From positions 34,222-98,221 of the forward strand of contig JAHCHG010000014.1 in the NCBI GenBank assembly GCA_026129865.1: a DNA stretch of 64,000 bases, in the 5' to 3' direction. The position numbers and the translations under genes are program-made. The DNA is from Pyrinomonadaceae bacterium (GTDB lineage: Bacteria; Acidobacteriota; Blastocatellia; Pyrinomonadales; Pyrinomonadaceae). Below are positions 63,651 through 64,000 of the stretch, piece by piece. The first letter of the stretch is position 1. Each line of letters opens with the position of its first letter. The notes under the pieces are model-generated. The model searched no databases. It was not told where the DNA came from and was given only the letters and a program-made list of their open reading frames with translations.

Positions 63651-64000
63651 TCGAATAGAACATCAGTTCTGTTATTTTTACAATCCAGAAATTTAAGATG
63701 GCACCTAGCCGGAGAATGTTCTGTAATCGACGTAGTTACTGTGAGTTACGCAAAGCAATTCGAGTGGATCTTCGCGTTTTAATTGTGTTTTTCTTGCCTA
63801 AACTGTTGACCTTATTTGTGTATAAGCTCATTATCCTTCTCCATAAACCTAACAGTGCCGCAAAAAATTTTTTACGACGCTTGATCCGCGATTGAAAAAA
63901 AGTTGCAATTGATAGACTCTGCTAATCTTTCGGCATTCGAATTTTGTTTGAAAAGATTTCGTAATCTCAAACGCTATTTTTTTAATTAATTCTAACGGCG
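63651..64000. other. 350 bases without a convincing gene
   Basis: A 65-codon plus-strand frame at 63698-63895 has one hydrophobic helix (VLIVFFLPKLLTLFVYKLIILL) but no ribosome-binding site and no family; I do not call it a gene. No tRNA, terminator or repeat was recognised. The sequence becomes AT-rich toward the window edge. Confidence 0.4.

Noticed and set aside
63698..63895. 65-codon frame with one hydrophobic helix
   Set aside because: No ribosome-binding site or homologue recognised; AT-rich stretches easily give such frames.
1..64000. CRISPR arrays, insertion sequences, prophage and tRNA/rRNA genes
   Set aside because: I looked for regular spaced repeats, transposase or integrase motifs and tRNA T-loops and found none; the 9-bp array lacks spacers.

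Overview
The window looks like chromosomal DNA of a moderate-GC Acidobacteriota, most likely Blastocatellia/Pyrinomonadaceae. This is inferred from family content, since there is no rRNA gene in the window. The pointers are an Oar-like TonB-dependent receptor with an N-terminal carboxypeptidase-regulatory domain, a VWFA-related protein of the acidobacterial type, ECF sigma factors paired with a membrane serine/threonine kinase or with a membrane TPR/CHAT protein, a PPC/BACON/FG-GAP surface protein, and many Sec-exported proteins of unknown function. No rRNA, tRNA, CRISPR array, insertion sequence or prophage was recognised.

Layout. 1-5.4 kb: a DUF962 membrane protein cut by the window edge, a zinc-ribbon membrane protein, an FGGY sugar kinase, a secreted protein and transketolase, closed by a bidirectional terminator. 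5.5-10.6 kb (minus strand): an ECF-like sigma factor, a 1184-residue protein with an anti-sigma-like N-terminus, one membrane helix, TPRs and an intact CHAT caspase-like protease domain, and a 279-residue protein of unknown function. This is the best candidate here for an undescribed signalling or effector system. 10.8-14.8 kb: a two-domain M16 peptidase and topoisomerase IB. 14.8-22.7 kb (minus strand): four secreted proteins of unknown function leading into fabG, a rhomboid protease and trmB. 23-28.5 kb: ECF sigma factor plus Ser/Thr kinase, then a PPC/BACON/FG-GAP protein. 28.7-36.6 kb: rph, murI, an orphan PqqD-like protein, a lone receiver domain, an acyltransferase, DUF2277, glutamine-dependent nadE and a secreted beta-propeller. 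36.7-43.6 kb: Tat-exported vanadium haloperoxidase-like enzyme, a Cys-rich protein, a VWA protein, an OmpA-like protein and a two-lipoyl E2 acyltransferase.

43.8-47.6 kb is an arsenic island: arsR diverges from arsI, a PLP-dependent trans-sulfuration enzyme and acr3. Behind acr3 lies a decayed arsC that appears to have been missed as a gene, with a stop at the catalytic-cysteine position, a second stop and two frameshifts. A sigma-70-type promoter and a duplicated palindromic operator sit in the divergent gap. The operon should therefore handle As(III) and trivalent methylarsenicals but no longer supplies its own arsenate reductase.

47.6-64 kb: ribF, a metallophosphoesterase, pgsA, then a heat-shock cluster dnaK-dnaJ-hspR. 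A HAIR-type operator overlaps the dnaK promoter, and the hspR-like MerR gene that should act on it closes the cluster. Two perfect hairpins lie between dnaK and dnaJ, and a 9-bp tandem repeat with an inverted partner lies before hspR. The Oar-like receptor, a DUF4388 protein, smc (with an unusual acidic insertion in the ATPase head) and a secreted protein follow.
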